Source of the DNA: Shewanella electrica
GTDB lineage: Bacteria > Pseudomonadota > Gammaproteobacteria > Enterobacterales > Shewanellaceae
Assembly (NCBI RefSeq): GCF_022321485.1
Contig: NZ_JAKOGG010000001.1
Location: forward strand, 248,001-312,000
Reading direction: 5' to 3'
DNA: 64,000 nucleotides
Shown: positions 18,423 to 26,936 of the stretch, in pieces
Position numbering within the stretch: position 1 is the stretch's first letter
How the letters are laid out: every line of letters begins with the position of its first letter
The notes under the pieces: model-generated
What the model saw: only the letters and a program-made list of their open reading frames with translations
Databases searched by the model: none
What the model was told of the DNA's origin: nothing
Program-made: the position numbers and the translations under genes

Positions 18423-19502
18423 ATGACTAAATCATCGGCAAAACAGCGTCTCATTGCGCTCGATCTTTTTCGCGGACTGACCATGATGGCCATGATTGTG
18501 GTCAACAGCCCTGACACGTATGGCGAGTTGTCCCATGCCTATTGGATCGGCGTTAACTTTGCCGATCTCATCTTTCCGTTTTTCATTTTGATTGTGGGGG
18601 CCGCCGTGAGTCTCGGCTTTAAAAATGTCGCTGCCAACGGCGACATCGGGCCGGTGGTGCGCAAGGTCGTTAAACGTACGCTGATCATGTTTGTGCTCGG
18701 CATGGTGGTGAACCTGTTTTACACCCACTTTGAGCAAATTCGTGTGCTCGGCGTGTTGCAACGTATCGCCTTGGTGTATTGCGCCTGCTGCTTTCTCGCT
18801 ATCTATTGCTCTACCAAGCAACTGGTGCAACTTGGCGCCGCCATCCTCGTGTTGTATTGGCTGTTTATCTTATGGGTGCCAGCACCGGGGCTAACAGCGG
18901 GGCAGTTGGACCGTGGGCAAAACATTATCAATTGGTTCGATCAGTTCATGCCCGGCATGTTGTGGCGTGGTGATTGGGACCCAGAAGGTTTACTCAGTAC
19001 TTTCCCGGCAATTGTTACCGGCATTATCGGCCTGTTGATGGGACGAATTGTTATGGCATCTACACCGCTGACCGAGCGGGTCATGCAGTTGTTTCTGATG
19101 GGCTTCGCGCTGTTTTGTCTTGGCTGCGTATGGAGCCTAGCGTTTCCTATGATCAAGCAGATCTGGTCTAGCTCGTTTGTATTGGTCACTGGTGGCTTAG
19201 GTGCCATGAGCCTTGCAGCGCTGCTGTGGTACACCGACATTAAACAATTTCGTTTTGGCACCTATCTGCCGTTGGTGTTCGGTGCCAATGCCATCACTGC
19301 GTACGTGTTACATGTGGTGATTGAAAAGCTGCTCGATTGGAAACTTGGCGAACAGTCGGTACACGACAGCTATGTAAGCTGGAGCCAAAGCCTCGGGATG
19401 AGCCAGTTTGTTAGTGTTGGCCTGTGGGCGGTGTTGTTCTTTGCCGTGTGCGCTGTGCCAGTGTGGTGGCTCTATCGCAAACAGATATTTATCAAGATCT
19501 AA
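18423..19502 (+). CDS. nagX: NagX-type membrane protein, HGSNAT-like acyltransferase family
   Basis: A 359-residue polytopic inner-membrane protein with roughly ten hydrophobic segments. The N-terminus carries the COG4299/DUF5009 signature: ALDLFRGLTMMAMIVVN, then SHAYWIGVNFADLIFPFFILIVG. N28 and H38 correspond by motif to Asn258 and the proposed active-site His269 of human HGSNAT, which acetylates terminal glucosamine of heparan sulphate across the lysosomal membrane. NagX genes recur in nag operons, but their activity is not established. It is first in nagX-nagK-nagB-nagA-nagP behind the LacI-type operator. Acetylation of glucosamine-ended oligosaccharides in the periplasm is an attractive inference, given the GH89 enzyme nearby. 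Confidence 0.85.
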   Translation: MTKSSAKQRLIALDLFRGLTMMAMIVVNSPDTYGELSHAYWIGVNFADLIFPFFILIVGAAVSLGFKNVAANGDIGPVVRKVVKRTLIMFVLGMVVNLFYTHFEQIRVLGVLQRIALVYCACCFLAIYCSTKQLVQLGAAILVLYWLFILWVPAPGLTAGQLDRGQNIINWFDQFMPGMLWRGDWDPEGLLSTFPAIVTGIIGLLMGRIVMASTPLTERVMQLFLMGFALFCLGCVWSLAFPMIKQIWSSSFVLVTGGLGAMSLAALLWYTDIKQFRFGTYLPLVFGANAITAYVLHVVIEKLLDWKLGEQSVHDSYVSWSQSLGMSQFVSVGLWAVLFFAVCAVPVWWLYRKQIFIKI

Positions 19503-19573
19503 CCGGTAGCGCGTTAGGCGGTGAGATGGATGCAGTGGTTCAGTGGACGAATGACTTAACGAAAGGGTAGTTG

Positions 19574-20452
19574 ATGAAGTACGAATTGTACCTTGGGATT
19601 GATGGTGGCGGCAGCAAATGTAAGGCGCGACTCGAGTTGGCCAACGGCGAGCTGCTAGGTGAGGGCATTGCTGGACCGGCTAACCCGGTGCATGACGCTG
19701 AGTTGGCCTTTGACTCAATCGCCTCTGCCGCACGTGATGCGTTAATCAATGCGGGCTTTTCAGCCAATGATTTGTCGCAAGTGCATGCGGTCTTGGGCTT
19801 GGCTGGCGTCAATATTCCCCAGTATTACCACCTGCTCGAAGCGTGGCAACATCCGTTTAAGCAACGCTTTATCACCACCGATCTGCATATTGCCTGCTTG
19901 GGTGCGCACGGCGGTCATGAGGGCGCCATTGTCATCACCGGCACCGGGAGTTCCGCCTTTGCCAGTGTGGCGGGCAAGCAACTACTACTCGGCGGACATG
20001 GTTTTCCGCTAGGGGATAAAGCTGGTGGCGCTTGGCTTGGCTGGCGCGCCATCGGCGTGGTGTTGGATACCTTTGATGGCTTACTGCCACAAAGTGCTTT
20101 TGTGCACGATATCTGTAGCAGCTTGCAGGTGGCATCGGCCGATGACTTGGTCACTAAAGCGTTGCGCTTTTTGCCCAAGGATTACGCCACCTTAGCCCCG
20201 GTGGTGATTAAAGCCGCTGCCGCGCAAGATGTTCAGGCCGTTGCCATTATGCAAGAGGGCGCGGATTACTTGCAGCAACTCATTGGCCGTCTGCTGGAAC
20301 AGCAACCGGAGCGGATCTCGGTGATTGGCGGTTTAGCCAATCGATGGTTGGAATGGCTGCCTGATAGCAGCAAAAGTTTATTGAAGTCGCCGCTGTGTTC
20401 ACCGGAATACGGGGCGGTCGCCTTAGCCAAACAGATGTTTAAGGAATCATGA
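19574..20452 (+). CDS. nagK: N-acetylglucosamine kinase, BadF/BadG/BcrA type
   Basis: Phosphorylates imported GlcNAc to GlcNAc-6-phosphate in the cytoplasm. The 292-residue protein has the ASKHA-fold N-terminal phosphate loop YLGIDGGGSKCKARL, the second ATP-binding motif VITGTGSSAFASV, and VIGGLANRW near the C-terminus. This is the kinase type paired with NagP, a non-PTS permease. The ATG at 19574 (AAGGG upstream) is preferred to the adjacent TTG. Its stop overlaps the nagB-II start by four bases. Confidence 0.92.
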   Translation: MKYELYLGIDGGGSKCKARLELANGELLGEGIAGPANPVHDAELAFDSIASAARDALINAGFSANDLSQVHAVLGLAGVNIPQYYHLLEAWQHPFKQRFITTDLHIACLGAHGGHEGAIVITGTGSSAFASVAGKQLLLGGHGFPLGDKAGGAWLGWRAIGVVLDTFDGLLPQSAFVHDICSSLQVASADDLVTKALRFLPKDYATLAPVVIKAAAAQDVQAVAIMQEGADYLQQLIGRLLEQQPERISVIGGLANRWLEWLPDSSKSLLKSPLCSPEYGAVALAKQMFKES

Positions 20453-21456
20453 TGACGAAAGCTCAAACTCGTATGGCGTTTGAAGCGAGTGAAACGCCTG
20501 AGGTCGTAAGACGTCAATTGCAAAACAATCAGGCGCAGTATCAACTGCTGGCCCAGCACATCCAACAATTTCAGCCGGAATTTGTGTACATGATTGGCCG
20601 CGGCACCTCAGATCATGCCGGTGTGTTTGCCAAATATTTGATTGAAACTGAGTTGGGGTTGCCGGTGTGTCACGCCGCGCCATCGGTTAACAGTGTGTTT
20701 GGTAAACAGCTCAATTTAAAACGTGCGTTGGTGATTGTGATTTCCCAGTCGGGCAAAAGCCCAGACATTGTGGCGCAGACGGAAATGGCGAAACGCGCCG
20801 GTGCATTGTGTGTTGCGTTAGTGAATGACAGCGCGCCGAAACTTGAAGCGCTGGTGGATTTTTTTGTGCCGCTACATGCCGGCCCAGAATTGGCGGTGGC
20901 CGCGACTAAGAGTTATTTGGCTAGCTTGACCGCCTTGCTGAGCATTGTGGCCTATGTGAAAACCGACACTCGTTTGTTGGATGCGCTGGCGCTGTTGCCG
21001 CAATTGCTTGAGCAAACCATCACGCTGCCACCACAACTGCCTGCGCAAGAAGTGGCAGCGTTAGAGCGCTGCGTGGTACTTGGCCGTGGCTTTGGTTACG
21101 CCATCGCCCGCGAAGTGGCATTAAAGATGAAAGAGGTGTGCCGCGTACAGGCGGAAGCCTTCAGTAGCGCCGAGTTTTTGCATGGCCCCATTTCCCTGCT
21201 TAACCGCGCCCTGACGGTATTGGATATCAAAATCCCCGATGCTTCCGCGTCATTCCATCAGCAGCAGATTGATGAAGTTAAACAACGCGGCGCTATGGTC
21301 TTTGAATTGGGATGGGACTTTGGTGATATTCCACCGCTGTTAGCGCCATTACTGATCATGCAGCGCTTTTATCTGGATATCGAATTGGCGGCGGCGTTTA
21401 TGGGATTAGATCCTGACAAGCCCCAAGGGCTGAAAAAAGTCACCGAAACTGTGTAG
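20449..21456 (+). CDS. nagB-II: Glucosamine-6-phosphate deaminase, SIS type (NagB-II)
   Basis: Converts glucosamine-6-phosphate to fructose-6-phosphate and ammonia. At 335 residues it has two SIS (sugar isomerase) domains, with IGRGTSDHAG and ISQSGKSPD in the first and LGRGFGYAIA and HGPISLL in the second, and lacks the glutaminase domain of GlmS. This is the non-orthologous replacement of E. coli NagB known from Alteromonadales. AAGG precedes the ATG, which overlaps nagK; nagA follows after seven bases. Confidence 0.93.
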   Translation: MMTKAQTRMAFEASETPEVVRRQLQNNQAQYQLLAQHIQQFQPEFVYMIGRGTSDHAGVFAKYLIETELGLPVCHAAPSVNSVFGKQLNLKRALVIVISQSGKSPDIVAQTEMAKRAGALCVALVNDSAPKLEALVDFFVPLHAGPELAVAATKSYLASLTALLSIVAYVKTDTRLLDALALLPQLLEQTITLPPQLPAQEVAALERCVVLGRGFGYAIAREVALKMKEVCRVQAEAFSSAEFLHGPISLLNRALTVLDIKIPDASASFHQQQIDEVKQRGAMVFELGWDFGDIPPLLAPLLIMQRFYLDIELAAAFMGLDPDKPQGLKKVTETV

Positions 21457-21463
21457 GTAGCTT

Positions 21464-22594
21464 ATGACCCAATATTTAGTAGAGCGGTTATTTGATGGCA
21501 ATGAATGGTTAGCGCAAGTGCTGTTAACCATCGACAATGGCCGTATTAGTGCCATGACGCCTGACAGCCAAGCCTCCGACGTCACCCCATTGCGCGGCAC
21601 CTTGGTGGCCGGTTTGGTAGATGTGCAAGTTAACGGTGGCGGCGGCGTACAGTTTAACCAAGCGCCATCAGTTGCCACCTTGGCGCAGATGGCGCAGGCG
21701 CATTTGGCCTGCGGAACGACCAGCATGATGCCGACCTTGATTACCGACCAATTTGAGGTGATGCAGCAGGGCGCCGATGCCATCGCCGCCTACCGCAAGC
21801 AGTATCCTCACGGCAGTATTGTCGGTGTGCACTTTGAAGGGCCGCATCTCAGCTTAGCCAAAAAAGGCATGCACAGCGCCGACTGTATTCGGCAGATCAC
21901 TCGGCAGGATATCGATATCTTCTGTCGGCAAGATCTCGGCCAAGTGTTATTGACCGTAGCGCCTGAAACCGTATCGCCAGCGATGATCACCGAACTTACC
22001 GATGCTGGCGTGATTGTTAGCCTAGGTCATTCCGATGCTAGTGCCGAGCAGTGTTTGGCCGCTTTTGCCGCTGGGGCAACAGGCACTACCCATCTGTTTA
22101 ATGCCATGTCACAACTCACTGGCCGCAGCCCTGGGCTGGTCGGCGCCGCGCTGGATAGCGAGCAAGTGTATTGCGGCTTGATTGTCGATCATCACCATGT
22201 GCATCCACTCAATAGCCGCTTGGCAATCAAAGTCAAAGGCGAGCAACGGCTGATGTTGATCACCGATGCCATGGCGCCGGTCGGCAGTGACATCGACCAT
22301 TTCTTCTACCAAGGCGTGAAGGTATATCGCCAGCAAAATCGGCTGACATTGGACAATGGCACCATTGCGGGCTCGGTATTGTCGATGATTGAGGCGGTAC
22401 AAAATACCCATAACGACTTGGGCTTTGCATTAGCGCAAACCCTGAATATGGCCTCCAAAACGCCAGCCACTTTCCTCGGCCTTGAGCAACAACTCGGCCA
22501 ACTGCAGCCGGGCTGTGCCGCCAATATGTTATTGCTGAATGACCAATTGGCGATTGAGCAATGCTGGCTTCACGGTGAACAACAACGCTTTTAA
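21464..22594 (+). CDS. nagA: N-acetylglucosamine-6-phosphate deacetylase
   Basis: Amidohydrolase-superfamily enzyme of 376 residues that removes acetate from GlcNAc-6-phosphate to give glucosamine-6-phosphate for NagB-II. Metal and substrate motifs are in place: GVHFEGPHLSLAKKGMH (metal-binding Glu), SLGHSDAS (His), THLFNAMSQLTGRSPG, VDHHHVHP, and the catalytic Asp in LITDAMAPVGS. It is in the middle of the nag operon, with 28 bases to nagP. Confidence 0.96.
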   Translation: MTQYLVERLFDGNEWLAQVLLTIDNGRISAMTPDSQASDVTPLRGTLVAGLVDVQVNGGGGVQFNQAPSVATLAQMAQAHLACGTTSMMPTLITDQFEVMQQGADAIAAYRKQYPHGSIVGVHFEGPHLSLAKKGMHSADCIRQITRQDIDIFCRQDLGQVLLTVAPETVSPAMITELTDAGVIVSLGHSDASAEQCLAAFAAGATGTTHLFNAMSQLTGRSPGLVGAALDSEQVYCGLIVDHHHVHPLNSRLAIKVKGEQRLMLITDAMAPVGSDIDHFFYQGVKVYRQQNRLTLDNGTIAGSVLSMIEAVQNTHNDLGFALAQTLNMASKTPATFLGLEQQLGQLQPGCAANMLLLNDQLAIEQCWLHGEQQRF

Positions 22595-22622
22595 CAATAA
22601 CAACAGATTACAAGGAAGCATC

Positions 22623-23945
22623 ATGACCACTCTCACCCGCGATACCCCGCAACAGAGCACTTGGCTGCCGATGACCATTATCGGTACGCTGTTTTTTGTG
22701 TTTGGTTTTGTCACGTGGCTCAATGGTGCGCTGGTGCCGTTTTTGCAGATCGTGTGCGATTTGAGCGGCACCGAAGCGTTGTTGATCTCCTCCAGCTTTT
22801 ATATCGCCTATGTGGTGATGGCGTTGCCCATGTCGTATGTGCTTAACCGCACCGGTTATCGCAACGCCATGTCACTCGGGCTGGGCTTGATTGCACTCGG
22901 TTGCGTGTTATTCGCCCCCGCGGCAGAAACACGGCAGTTTTCGCTGTTTATTGTGGCGCAGTTTATTGTCGGCTCTGGCTTAACCATTTTGCAGACCGCT
23001 TCTAACCCGTATTTAGTGAAGATTGGCTCGCCAGAAAGTGCCGCCGCGCGCATCTCAATTATGGGGTTATTAAATAAAGGTGCTGGTTGGGCTGCACCAC
23101 AGATTTTTGCGGTGCTGGTGATGGGCCAATTTGCCGGTATTACCCAGCAAAGTGTTGCTGCACTATCAGAAGCGGAGCGGGCGCTGCAAATCCAATCTTT
23201 GGCGGATAGTTTAGTTTATCCCTATCTGGGCATGGCCGTCGCATTGGTGATCCTCGCCGTGGCGCTGCGTTACTCCGGCTTGCCAGAGATTGATCTTCAT
23301 GAAGAGGATACCGCGCTTGCGAGCCAACACACAGAGCACAGTTCGGTGTTGCAGTTTCCGCACCTCGTCTTGGGCGTGATGACGCTGTTTTGTTATGTCG
23401 GTGTAGAAGTCATCGCTGGCGATACTATCGGCCTAGCGGGTTCTGAGTTGGGGGTGGATGGGGCGCTATCGCTGACCTCGTTTACCATGTGTTTTATGGT
23501 GCTGGGTTACTTGTTGGGGTTGGTGCTGATCCCTCGGCTGATTTCACAGCAATCCATGCTGATGATCTCCGCCGGTCTGGGTATTGTATTGGCGCTAGTT
23601 ATCCCGTTGTTGGATGCACAAAGCACCCAATTGTCGGCGGTATTGTGGGGCTGGCTGGGAATTCGTGAACTGCCCGATCCTATTGCATGTATTGCCTTGC
23701 TGGGCTTGGCAAACGCCATTGTGTGGCCAGCAGTGTGGCCGCTGGCATTGGCTGGGCTTGGTCACTTCACCGCGCGCGGTTCAGCGTTATTGATCATGGG
23801 CATTGCGGGTGGCGCGGTGCTGCCGCTACTGTTTGGCGTGTGCGCCGATTACTTTGGTATTCAAGAGGCGTATTTGATGACCGTGCCTTGTTACGCTTTC
23901 ATCCTGTTTTACGCCGTGAAAGGTCACCGTATTCGCCACTGGTGA
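22623..23945 (+). CDS. nagP: N-acetylglucosamine MFS permease NagP
   Basis: Inner-membrane sugar:proton symporter of 440 residues with about 12 membrane helices, of the FucP/glucose-galactose porter branch (FFVFGFVTWLNGALVPFLQ, GSGLTILQTASNPYL, MGLLNKGAGWAAPQ). In Shewanella this type imports GlcNAc without phosphorylation, which matches the presence of NagK and the absence of a PTS gene. The ATG at 22623 with AAGGA upstream is chosen; the frame is open further upstream inside nagA. It ends the nag operon; no strong terminator is visible, only a short hairpin at 24004-24020 without a T run. Confidence 0.93.
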   Translation: MTTLTRDTPQQSTWLPMTIIGTLFFVFGFVTWLNGALVPFLQIVCDLSGTEALLISSSFYIAYVVMALPMSYVLNRTGYRNAMSLGLGLIALGCVLFAPAAETRQFSLFIVAQFIVGSGLTILQTASNPYLVKIGSPESAAARISIMGLLNKGAGWAAPQIFAVLVMGQFAGITQQSVAALSEAERALQIQSLADSLVYPYLGMAVALVILAVALRYSGLPEIDLHEEDTALASQHTEHSSVLQFPHLVLGVMTLFCYVGVEVIAGDTIGLAGSELGVDGALSLTSFTMCFMVLGYLLGLVLIPRLISQQSMLMISAGLGIVLALVIPLLDAQSTQLSAVLWGWLGIRELPDPIACIALLGLANAIVWPAVWPLALAGLGHFTARGSALLIMGIAGGAVLPLLFGVCADYFGIQEAYLMTVPCYAFILFYAVKGHRIRHW

Positions 23946-24068
23946 GTATTCAGGTTTTGCCCCGTGTTCGGTTGGCGTCGCTGAGGTTAACATTGCTTCC
24001 ATTTAGCGCGTTAAGCGCTACCCTCGATATTTCAGCGACACTGCCAACCGCGCAGTTGTCGGGGCGTT

Positions 24069-24566
24069 TTATTTTGGCAGTTGCACCACTTCGGTATTAC
24101 CGAGTCGGTCTTGCAGGGCGAGTTGCTGGCGACTGACTAATAGCAGCAAGTTGCCTAGCCCAAGCAGGCTCCAAAAGCAGCGTGCCACGGCGGTAATCGG
24201 GCTGAGGTTTTGCCCGTTGGGATGTTGCACCCGCAACCGCCAAGCTTTCATGCCGAGAGTCTGGCCGGAGCGGCTCCAAAAGTAGCTGTAAAAGCTGACA
24301 ACACACAGCAACAGCCACAGTTGATAAACACCGTGCACCACAGGCGTTTGTTGTAGCGCCACCGCCAATTCCGCTTGTGGTGCCAGCGTCAACCAGCCCC
24401 AGTGCTGTAGCATCGCAATCAGCGCTAAGCCCAACATGCCCGCCAAGGCGTAGACACCACAGGCTAACAGCACATCATAAATTGCCGCGCCTAAACGTGG
24501 CATAAAACCCGCGCGCGGCAATCCTGCCAGTTGATAGTTAGGCTTTGCCGTCACTTTCATCTTCAT
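24069..24566 (-). CDS. RDD-family membrane protein
   Basis: A 165-residue inner-membrane protein starting with the RDD-type motif PRAGFMPRLGAAIYDVLLACGVY, followed by membrane segments at about 30-55 and 80-105 and the typical WSRSGQTLGMKAWRLRV stretch near 115. One more hydrophobic segment lies near 140. The function of the family is largely unknown. The start overlaps the end of the upstream gene by 29 bases, so translation may be coupled. Confidence 0.88.
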   Translation of the reverse strand: MKMKVTAKPNYQLAGLPRAGFMPRLGAAIYDVLLACGVYALAGMLGLALIAMLQHWGWLTLAPQAELAVALQQTPVVHGVYQLWLLLCVVSFYSYFWSRSGQTLGMKAWRLRVQHPNGQNLSPITAVARCFWSLLGLGNLLLLVSRQQLALQDRLGNTEVVQLPK

Positions 24567-24801
24567 CTTTCAGTAGGCGTAGGTCGCTGAAACCCATGCG
24601 TTGAAACTCAGTTAAGCGATAACTGCGCAATGCGCCTTTGCCTTTGGCTGTCATGGCTACTTGTTGTTCCATTGCCAAAAAACGCGTTAAATCGATGCCT
24701 TCTGCCGCCGCTGCCGCCTCATAGATATCGTGGTATTTGTCGAAGCTAAAGTTAATCACTTTGGCAACGCCTTTAAAGGTATAGGCAACTTGTCGTGCCA
24801 T
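24538..24801 (-). CDS. Small conserved cytoplasmic protein, DUF2960-like
   Basis: An 87-residue protein, mostly helical and charged, with the stretch FDKYHDIYEAAAAAEGIDLTRFL and an acidic tail (KDEDESD). It resembles the DUF2960 family of Shewanella and Vibrio; I recognise the pattern rather than a function. AGGAG lies upstream of the ATG. It probably forms a unit with the GNAT gene upstream and the RDD gene downstream. Confidence 0.75.
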   Translation of the reverse strand: MARQVAYTFKGVAKVINFSFDKYHDIYEAAAAAEGIDLTRFLAMEQQVAMTAKGKGALRSYRLTEFQRMGFSDLRLLKDEDESDGKA

Positions 24802-24822
24802 AACATCTCCTAAACGTGAACA

Positions 24823-25308
24823 TCAGCCATTGGATAATGGCAAAACCATATATTCGGCACTATCGCCATAGTTGGATAATGCCTCGGCAAGTGGTTGGCG
24901 AACAAAGCCAAACCGTTGCCAGTAACTTGCGGCGCCGTTAACGGCCACCAGTGACAAGCTGCCAAGTTGCTGCTTGAGCGCCAAGTCGCGCAGATGGTAC
25001 AGGGCTTCGGCGGCGAGGCCAAGCCCTTGGGCATGCTTTGCCACCGCCACATCGTGGACATACAAGGTATTTGCGCTGGCTGGCAGGGTGATCAGTTGGT
25101 TCAATTTGGGTGGTTGCCCGAGTTGCCACGGGTGGGCAAAACAGTAACCCTGCATTGGTGCAGTGCTGTGCATGATAAAACAACAGTCACTGGCAAGTTG
25201 CTGTTTACGTTGCAACACGGCTTGTGATTCATTGATTACATCGGCATAACACTGTTGCTGAATATCGAGAATCGCTGACCAATCTGATGGGGTAATAGCA
25301 CGGATCAT
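24823..25308 (-). CDS. GNAT-family N-acetyltransferase
   Basis: A 161-residue GNAT acyltransferase: MIRAITPSDWSAILDIQQ at the start, a strand-rich middle, the acetyl-CoA loop VAKHAQGLGLAAEAL (a Q-x-x-G-x-G/A variant) after LYVHDVAV, and the C-terminal ASYWQRFGF. The substrate is unknown. The frame continues upstream to an ATG at 25341 and a GTG at 25359; none has a convincing ribosome site, and 25308 gives the usual GNAT N-terminus. Confidence 0.8.
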   Translation of the reverse strand: MIRAITPSDWSAILDIQQQCYADVINESQAVLQRKQQLASDCCFIMHSTAPMQGYCFAHPWQLGQPPKLNQLITLPASANTLYVHDVAVAKHAQGLGLAAEALYHLRDLALKQQLGSLSLVAVNGAASYWQRFGFVRQPLAEALSNYGDSAEYMVLPLSNG

Positions 25309-25408
25309 AAGGTTATCGGTAGCAAGCTTTACGGCAATCATAGCAGCTAGCGGCTGCACGCTATAGTGTTAAACAGCTGCTAGCTGATAGGCGGTGCCAA
25401 ACCCAACA

Positions 25409-25435
25409 AAAATGCCGACATGAAGTCGGCATTTT
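25409..25435 (-). terminator. Rho-independent terminator of rhlE
   Basis: Stem AAAATGCCGAC/GTCGGCATTTT with a 5-base loop, starting 17 bases past the helicase stop and followed by T on the minus strand. Confidence 0.85.
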
Positions 25436-25452
25436 AATGTCAGTAGCAACGG

Positions 25453-26751
25453 TTATTTGAGTTTCTTCGGCTTGTTGCTGGCGCCAACTTTTACTTTGAC
25501 GCGGCGGCCGCTCATGCGTTTCTCTGCCACAACCTGCTGCTGTGCTTCACTCTCGCCTGGGCGGTTTTTACCAAAGCGGCGACGACGTTGTAGCTGTTTG
25601 AGTAACGATTCGCGCAGCTCCATTTCATAGCCGGGCATGACGATACGTTTCAAACGCTGACCGATCAGCTGCTCAATGTCGCTCAAAATGCGCTCTTCTT
25701 CACGGCTGACGAAGGAGATAGCGGTACCACTCTTACCAGCGCGGCCTGTACGGCCAATGCGGTGCACATAGTCTTCAGCCAAAAATGGCATATCGTAGTT
25801 CACCACGTAGTCGAGGTCTTTAATATCTAAACCACGGGCGGCGACTTCGGTTGAGACCAGTACGCGAATTTTGCCCGACATAAAGTCGGCCAAGGCGCGA
25901 CGGCGGCTACCGTGGGTTTTCTCGCTGTGTACCGCAACCGTTGGAATACCATCGGTTGATAGCTCTTTGGCAAGGTGGTCAGCGTCTTCACGGGTGGCTG
26001 AAAACACAAGCACTTGGTGCCAGTTTTTACGGCCGATCAGTTCAGACAGCAACTCGCTTTTACGGCGTTGTTCAACCGGATAAACCACTTGGCTAACTGT
26101 CACCGCCGTGGTGTTGTGTGCATCCGCGGTGATGACTTTTGGCTTTTTCAAAATCTGCTGCGCGAGTTGACGCACGCCGCCACTGAAGGTGGCAGAGAAC
26201 ATCAAGGTTTGGCAGTTGGCATTCGCTAAATGGCGCACTTTGTTAATTTCGTTGATAAAGCCCATATCTAACATACGGTCGGCTTCATCAAGTACCAGAA
26301 ATTCAATTTGCGCTAGGCTGATATTGCCTTGGGCAATGTGCTCGGCCAAACGGCCAGGGGTGGCAACGACGATGTCGGCACCACGGCGCAGCTTGCTGGC
26401 TTGGCTGGTAGTTTTCACACCGCCAATCAGGCTGATGCTCTCGATATCTAAATGCTTGGCGTAGTCCTTGGCGTTGGCGGCCACTTGGGCGACCAGCTCG
26501 CGCGTTGGCGCGAGGATCAAGGCGCGTGGTTGACCACTGACGCGGACTTTAGGCTCATCAAGCATACGTTGCAGCAGTGGCAACACAAAGGCGGCGGTTT
26601 TACCTGTGCCAGTTTGCGCGCTAGCCAATACGTCTTGGCCGCGTCTCACTGGCGGGATAGCCTGCTGTTGAATCGGCGTCATGCTCTCATAGCCACATTC
26701 GGTGAGTGCTCGGAGGATCTCCGGGGCAAAACTATAAGATTCGAATTTCAT
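25453..26751 (-). CDS. rhlE: DEAD-box ATP-dependent RNA helicase, RhlE type
   Basis: A 432-residue RNA helicase with the full motif set: Q motif (MTPIQQQAIP), motif I ASAQTGTGKT, Ib TPGRL, II VLDEADRMLD, III FSATF, V STEVAARGLDIKDL, VI HRIGRTGRAG. The C-terminal tail of about 60 residues is strongly basic and ends VKVGASNKPKKLK, likely an RNA-binding extension. ATG with GAGGAAA upstream. RhlE-type helicases act in ribosome assembly and RNA decay, often important in the cold. Monocistronic. Confidence 0.92.
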   Translation of the reverse strand: MKFESYSFAPEILRALTECGYESMTPIQQQAIPPVRRGQDVLASAQTGTGKTAAFVLPLLQRMLDEPKVRVSGQPRALILAPTRELVAQVAANAKDYAKHLDIESISLIGGVKTTSQASKLRRGADIVVATPGRLAEHIAQGNISLAQIEFLVLDEADRMLDMGFINEINKVRHLANANCQTLMFSATFSGGVRQLAQQILKKPKVITADAHNTTAVTVSQVVYPVEQRRKSELLSELIGRKNWHQVLVFSATREDADHLAKELSTDGIPTVAVHSEKTHGSRRRALADFMSGKIRVLVSTEVAARGLDIKDLDYVVNYDMPFLAEDYVHRIGRTGRAGKSGTAISFVSREEERILSDIEQLIGQRLKRIVMPGYEMELRESLLKQLQRRRRFGKNRPGESEAQQQVVAEKRMSGRRVKVKVGASNKPKKLK

Positions 26752-26896
26752 GCGGGTTTCCTCAATCAGTACCGTAATGCTTGCAGTGTTGCCTCGCGGC
26801 AAGTAGGACAACAAGCGGGCGCGGAGTATAGCAAATAATCGACCAAGCAAGAAAGCTTATTGGCCTTAGCTCAGGTTATTGATAGCTAATAACCAT

Positions 26897-26923
26897 AAAA
26901 AAACCGCTCCAAGGAGCGGTTTT
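26897..26923 (-). terminator. Rho-independent terminator of dacA
   Basis: Stem AAAACCGCTC/GAGCGGTTTT with a 4-base loop and a T run on the minus strand, just past dacA, closing the long leuS-to-dacA gene series. Confidence 0.9.
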
Positions 26924-26936
26924 AGTATTCAGAGGC

